Shown here in pieces: positions 58,901 to 64,000 of a stretch of DNA of 64,000 bases. The notes beneath the pieces are model-generated. The model was not told where the DNA came from. It saw only the letters and a list, made by a program, of their open reading frames with translations, and made no database searches. Origin of the DNA: Oryzias latipes (taxonomy: Eukaryota; Chordata; Actinopteri; Beloniformes; Adrianichthyidae); NCBI RefSeq assembly GCF_002234675.1, contig NC_019859.2:12415483-12479482 (forward strand). Reading direction: 5' to 3'. Made by a program: the position numbers and the translations under genes. Positions within the stretch are counted from its first letter, which is position 1. The number at the start of each line of letters is the position of its first letter.

Positions 58901-61900
58901 TGGTTTAATTTATTTTTCTTGCATTATTAGTTATTATCTCCTTTTAGTTAATATTTTACATTTTCAATGATTTAGTACAAGTCAGTTGAATTTTATTCTA
59001 AAGACTGAAAGTTTGATGTTAGCTATGACTATGTGCAGTATCTTGATATAATTACAAGAAGGGAGTTGCAGTTTAATAAGGTGAAGGCAAAACCAGAGTC
59101 GATTAGTTGTCACACACCTACGTGTGGGAAATTTGCTCGGAAGCCATTTGTTGGTTTATTCCCCCAATTCAACCCCTTAATGCTGAGTGTCAAGCAGGGT
59201 CCCATTTTTAAAGTCTTTGGTATAACCCAACTGGGTTTGAACCTATCACCCTCCAGTTTCAAGACGGACACTCTGCCACTAGGCCACTGAGTTGAAAAAC
59301 TACTATGTTAATGTATCATTTTCTGTGTTTAACTTGTGTTTATAATAGGTTACATTTTCGCGTGTTATACACTTGGAGTGTGAGGAGCTTGGAGCAACTT
59401 GTCAGATCTATAGAAGGTATTTTCATTTTTCGTTCCTTTTTTTATTTAGGATCCTCATCAGTATTTCACCTATTTACTGTTGTTTTTCTTTTTACACAAT
59501 TCTGGAAATGTTCCTCTTTTTTAGGGAGCGCGACATCAGTGATATTGACCCATCATATGCATGTCAAACACTGAAGACTATGAAGACGCTAAATATGGCA
59601 AAATGTTCCGAAGAATCGGTGAGAAGCATTATCTGCTGCCCTGTTAGAAATGAGAGATCGGAAAATGTTATTGGTAAGTCCCTTCCTTTTAGCCGCCATT
59701 ATTGAACATTAATAATTGAATCTGTTGGTTATTTTCATGGTTTCACATCACAAACTTGAATTTTGATAGTTAAAGCAGTAGCATTTTACAGTGTTTTGAC
59801 TAAATTAGAAGCTGCTTGAAAGGTTTTTGTCACCGAACAATACTTTTTTTCTATCATCTAGCTGTGTGCCAGCTGATGAACAAGCAGAGCAAAGACTCTG
59901 ATGACTTGGAAGCTTTCAACAGATATGATGAGTGCCTCCTGGAAGACCTGGCCGTCTACTGTGGCTTGGCCTTACAATATTCTGAGGCCGTCCATATCAC
60001 AGAGGTGCGACGAGCTAGCGTAAAGGTCACACAAGAGGTAAGAAATCTAACTTAGTCATGGTGATCATGCCTTCCCAAAATGGATTTGTGGTGATACACA
60101 CATACGTGTGTGTGCAATTCCACAGGTTCTGGCCTACCACATCACTGCAGCAGAGCAGGAAATTCAGGCACTGCAGGTATGCCCCTGCTGTCATTTTTAA
60201 ATGCTAAAAAAAATACATTTTAACTACATTTTGAGTTTAGGAATAAACCTAGCTAAAGGTACATAATTATTATTTATTTAAAAAGAAGTCCTAACATGAA
60301 GAAGTTTAGCAGTTTGTCCTAAAATGAGCTTTTAGTTCTTTTTAATGTTGTCCTAAGCAGATGGTTCATTTGACTGCTAGCTATTCTGCTTTGCTGCTCT
60401 ACTTATGGCATCATTGTCCCAGTGTTAACAGGTTTACATTTATTTTCTATCCAGCAGATCTGCAGTATATGCTTTGACACTAACGTCTAGCTAATGCTAA
60501 CCACACCCTTAACCACCATATGTGCATGATAGTTTTTACATTCAATGGTTGTTACGTTCAAATGGCCCCAATGGGGCGAAAAAAAAGAGACTGTATTTTA
60601 AATGTTTGAATAAATGATCAGTATTAAAATATGATATTTTTTTTTTCAGGAAGCCACCATCCCATCTGCTGAGTCTCTAAATATTATAGACTTCAATTTC
60701 TCGGATTTTGGTTTGCCAGAAGACATGACCACTCAAGCCACCATTCGCATGTTTCTGGACCTTAAATTGGTGCAAGAATTTAACATTGATTACAAGGTAA
60801 TCGGCCAACGATGTGATTACACTACAACTGTTATGGGAGCTGCAGTATTGTTGAATAAAAAATGTATATGAGCGTGATACTACGTCATAAATGATGTAAT
60901 TAGCTTAGAGCAACAAAATAATTCAGTCATATTTAGGCCAAAGTTACATGAAATCACTTAATGAATCAAACATTTAATATTTAAAGACTCTCACTGATAT
61001 TGTTTTAAACACTTTTGTTGGTAAAACCTTTGCCCACTTTTTTGCATCTCTTTGCTTCTCCCTGCAGAGCCTGTGTCAGTGGGTTTTGACTGTGAGACGT
61101 GGCTACAGGAACAACGTACCATATCACAACTGGAGCCATGCATTGTGCACTGCTCAGAGCATGTTTGCTATGCTAATGTCGACAGACCAGCTTCATGTAA
61201 GTGAATGTTTGTGCCTGAAATGACCAGAAATTGTTTATTTTTAACTCAAATTGATCTTTGATCACTTCAAAACATTTTAATTTTTAAGCATCCATTTTTC
61301 TGATAATAAACATACCCCTTGCTTTTATTTATGTTGCAGAACATTTTTTCCCGTTTGGAGATTTTGGCGTTGATGATAGCCACCCTTAACCATGATATTG
61401 ACCACAGAGGAGTAAATAACTCCTATATAGAAAGGTAAACAGTAGCCATTCCCGGTTCTTTTTTTACATTTTCCTTTTTTACTTGAAGATTATGCTTATG
61501 ATTATGCCCATGTCCTTTATATATTATTTAGCTTTGTATGTTATTATTCAAAAAAAAAATTATTTCTTGCCCACAACTGTGCTTTTGATTCTTTTCTTTT
61601 TCTTTTTTTGCCTCTTTTATTGGACATATTTTATTGTTACAATAGGGGCTTTTGGATTTTCCGACAAACAGAGTGTATATTTAACCCTTTTGTATTTGAG
61701 GCTAAGCTTTATTTATAATTATTATATTTATATGCATTCCTTCTTGGACAGAATGGAAGAAAAGAAGAGAGATAGGGAGAGAGTGGGATTTTAGAGATGA
61801 GGGATAAGGGGTTAAGATGGGGGAGATGGGGGGGTGGGTCGATAATACAGAGTCATAACATAAGAATGTCATTAGTAAATTGCATGACTTATTTTTCAAA

Positions 61901-63898
61901 TACACACGCCAACGAATAGTCTGTTTTAAGTATATTCATACATTAATGATGGGAAATTTATCTCACAAGACTTATGCAAACAGACAGGTCCACAAAAGAT
62001 TTAAAGAGGGGTTTAAAAACGGTACCCATGCCCATATTTGTGCAAAAGTGAATAAGCAGGTGGGTTGAATGAATGTGTGCTTCTTAGAGTGTACCTTGAT
62101 CCCACTGAGGGCTCCAGTAAAGGCAGGAGGCCCGGCACCCCACACCCCAGAGCTCGGGGCAGACTGCGCAGCATCCCGGCCGATCCAGGCATCCAAGAAC
62201 CTCACTGTCAGACAAAGACCCTTCAATTTATAATCACGTTTATTTATCCTTTTTTTTAGTGCACCGCCTCTGCCACACTGTGCAGCTTGACCTGGTGCGT
62301 CTTGCTCTGGTGGGGGCTGGGAGATGGGGTTCCAGCGGCACTAGTCTATGTTGGTTCTTGACCAGTTTCTTTTCTTTCTCTTATAGGACTAAGCAGCCAT
62401 TAGCTCAGTTGTATGGACACTCCTCCCTGGAGAACCATCATTATAACCTCTGCCTCTTCATTCTGAACAATACTGTAAGACCCATTCACTCTCAATTTTA
62501 TCATTTACTTTCACTAGTCCACTTTTCTCTACTTTTAAATGGCGACAGTGATTAAAAATATATATTTAAAGGATAAAAAACATGCCAATCATGCTAAAAA
62601 TGCAAATCTGTTCAAAAAATGATTTTTTATCACTTTCTATTCTGCTTGTTAAGAAGTTTTAAAAATGGAGCAGTCAACATTTGTGCTATCTTATGACCCC
62701 ACCCTTACATTGACGTGTTCTCCCTAACATGACAAAGGTGGATAAGGGGGGAAAGATTTCATGTAATCCATGGACACCAGTGAAGATCACAAATCGTTGA
62801 AGAAAAACGTTCAGCCCACAACTGTCTTGTGGGGTCTAGATGACCCCACTCCCAATGTTAAAGTGCCTTGGATAGCACATGGGTGACATTTTCATTCTGA
62901 ACCTAAAGCGTTGGTCAGTGGTTTCCAAATCCAGGCCCGGAGGGCCGGAGTCCTGCTAGTTTTGCAGAATCCCTGCCTTATTTGCTACTGATTACCTGGA
63001 TCAGGTGTGTTTAGCCAATAAGGGGTTTCAATGGCAGGTTGGTTGGAAAACATGTTGGACATCAACCCCCAAGGCCTGGATTTGGGGACCCCTGGCGTTG
63101 GTGCTGTATGACACTAAATTACCTGAAAGATATAATGAAAATTAGATATTGGTCTTTCTTTGGATTTATTTATTTTATCAACTTTAAAGAAAATGATCTA
63201 TTGAATAAAAATACACATAGTCACATCTGGGTTTTTTCCGAAATGATTAGATAATTATTAATAATTAATAATTATTTCTTTTTTTCTCTTATGGTTAATA
63301 AGTGATGCTCTCATGTTCTCTCAGGGAAGTCAGATACTCCGAAGTTTGTCATCAGAAGATCACAGGAACGTGCTTCACATGGTCAAAAGGGCAATCCTTG
63401 CCACCGACCTGAACGTCTACATGCAGTATGCTCAAGCATCAAAAGTCAAAGTAGCTGAAGCGTTGGTTTAAAATGTAAAACAACTTTTTATTTTGATTTT
63501 TTTTAGAAGAAGGAAAGAGTTCTTTTCCCTTGTTGAGAAAAACAGGATGAAATGGAAATGTGAGAAGCAAAAAGATTTGCTAAGGTGAGGGGGATTTCTG
63601 GAAAAGAAAAATCTTAATATAAAATTTTTTGTGAACAAATGCTGTGAGTAACAGTTTATGTGTTATTTTTGTACATGACAGGTCAATGCTGATGACAGCT
63701 AGTGATCTTTCTGCTATCGCAAAGCCTTGGCCTGAACAGAAAAGGGTCAGCCTTGCATTAAAGCCAACACTTTTTCTCTGAGTCATCATAATCAAAACCA
63801 TAACCTCTGTCTCATCTCTGCAGATTGCCAACCTGGTGGCCATGGAGTTCTTTGCCCAAGGGGACAAAGAGAGAGAAGAGTTCAAAATCAGACCCATT
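52961..63898 (+). CDS. PDE5-like cGMP phosphodiesterase with tandem GAF domains, 3'-partial
   Basis: Class I cyclic-nucleotide phosphodiesterase, best matched to PDE5. Exons: 52961 or 53135 to 53208, 54710-55379, 56596-56679, 56957-57037, 58338-58427, 58544-58696, 59349-59416, 59525-59673, 59862-60037, 60126-60176, 60650-60796, 61068-61196, 61340-61434, 62387-62474, 63325-63425, 63507-63584, 63682-63745, 63824-63898, then off the window. From the ATG at 53135 this is 791 codons so far. The first exon has [14 protein letters not shown], like PDE5. GAF-A (about 150-300) is divergent but ends [18 protein letters not shown], and both GAFs keep N-K-F-D-E spacing (NK..AFTSLDE; NK..AFNRYDE). The catalytic domain has [22 protein letters not shown] and [10 protein letters not shown] with metal-binding His/Asp. 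[10 protein letters not shown] and PLAQLYGHS point to PDE5 rather than PDE6 or PDE11. RRRTS in exon 2 is a possible PKA/PKG site. The start is uncertain: 52961, 53018 and 53135 are all in frame. Confidence 0.88.
53768..54220. mobile_element. MITE family B copy in PDE5-like intron 1
   Basis: Ends TTTTAAGACCAGTTTTGCTC and GATGATTGCAGAGGGACTCT fit the family-B inverted ends. Interior words such as ATAGATCAAAAGATGATT match the copies at 16705 and 54282. It sits in a block that starts with a degenerate repeat near 53390. Confidence 0.6.
54282..54620. mobile_element. Second, partial MITE family B copy in PDE5-like intron 1
   Basis: TGAGTATTTCTTTACTCAAA, TGGCTAAAAGCTGCATAAAC, and AGATGATTGGAGTGGGTCTT at the end repeat the pattern of the preceding copy. 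The left boundary is unclear. Confidence 0.6.
55417..56078. mobile_element. hAT-type element copy in PDE5-like intron 2
   Basis: The end CGTTACACCCCTAC and shared internal words relate it to 982-1417. The left end is degraded and no target duplication was found. Confidence 0.65.
57189..57583. mobile_element. MITE family B copy in PDE5-like intron 4
   Basis: TTAAGTCCCACTTTGATCAT at the left and CATGGCAGTGGGTTTTTAAA at the right. ATGCCACAAGAACATGTT is shared with 39955-40523. Confidence 0.78.
57662..58280. mobile_element. MITE with CCGTATTTTCCGGACTATAA ends in PDE5-like intron 4
   Basis: Left end CCGTATTTTCCGGACTATAA, right end TTATAGTCCAGAAAATACGG. Sub-terminal GCGACTTATACTCC motifs recur in both halves. 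The ends are those of a MITE common in teleosts. 619 bases, non-coding. Confidence 0.88.
59060..59295 (-). repeat. tRNA-derived SINE in reverse orientation
   Basis: On the minus strand CTCAGTGGCCTAGTGGCAGA contains a box A, and GGTTCAAACCC is a perfect box-B core. It lies in PDE5-like intron 6. Confidence 0.75.
62675..62885 (+). mobile_element. MITE family A, copy 4
   Basis: AACATTTGTGCTATCTTATG ... TTGGATAGCACATGGGTGA, with the shared CATGTAATCCATGGACACCA interior. In PDE5-like intron 14. Confidence 0.85.
62916..63094. mobile_element. hAT-type MITE with target duplication
   Basis: Ends CAGTGGTTTCCAAATCCAGG and CCTGGATTTGGGGACCCCTG are inverted repeats. The perfect 8-base duplication GCGTTGGT flanks it (62908-62915, 63095-63102). 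179 bases, in PDE5-like intron 14. Confidence 0.9.
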
Positions 63899-64000
63899 GT
63901 AGGTTGTGGGAGCATCAGTTTGTCCTGACTTTACAAAGAATTCTTCTACAGTACGATATATTATAGCCAAATCAAATGCAAGGACGAGGACATTTAAATG

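Overview
This window reads as nuclear DNA of a ray-finned fish, most likely a percomorph teleost. The evidence is large AT-rich introns with GT-AG boundaries, dense fish-type SINEs and MITEs, and four vertebrate genes. One MITE family looks like those I associate with ricefishes (Oryzias), but the species is not proven. All exon boundaries were read by eye from splice sites, reading phase and remembered family similarity. No alignment was run.

Layout. 1-15.9 kb: AT-rich intergenic DNA with repeats and no recognisable gene. 15.9-26.0 kb, minus strand: crmp1 (dpysl1), complete, with 14 exons plus an alternative first exon. 26.0-30.4 kb: divergent intergenic region with one SINE. 30.4-41.8 kb, plus strand: wfs1 (wolframin), 11 coding exons. 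One of its introns carries a young, non-autonomous LTR retroelement (33834-36938) whose interior is almost entirely tandem arrays. 41.8-47.0 kb: convergent intergenic region with MITEs. 47.0-51.1 kb, minus strand: ppp2r2c (PP2A B55 gamma), nine coding exons, complete. 51.1-53.0 kb: short divergent region with a CAG run and a full-consensus CTCF-like motif. 53-64 kb, plus strand: a PDE5-like cyclic-nucleotide phosphodiesterase with two GAF domains and most of the catalytic domain, cut by the window end.

The order and strands crmp1(-), wfs1(+), ppp2r2c(-) match human 4p16. The genes that lie between or beside them in human (C4orf50, JAKMIP1, EVC) are not seen here. The genes do not form an operon or shared pathway. 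They are neighbours by ancestry: a neuronal cytoskeletal adaptor, an ER membrane protein, a phosphatase regulatory subunit and a cGMP phosphodiesterase.

The most unusual objects are the LTR element with six successive tandem arrays whose units are all multiples of three bases, several extra introns in wfs1 (one nearly all MITE), and a GC-AG intron in crmp1.
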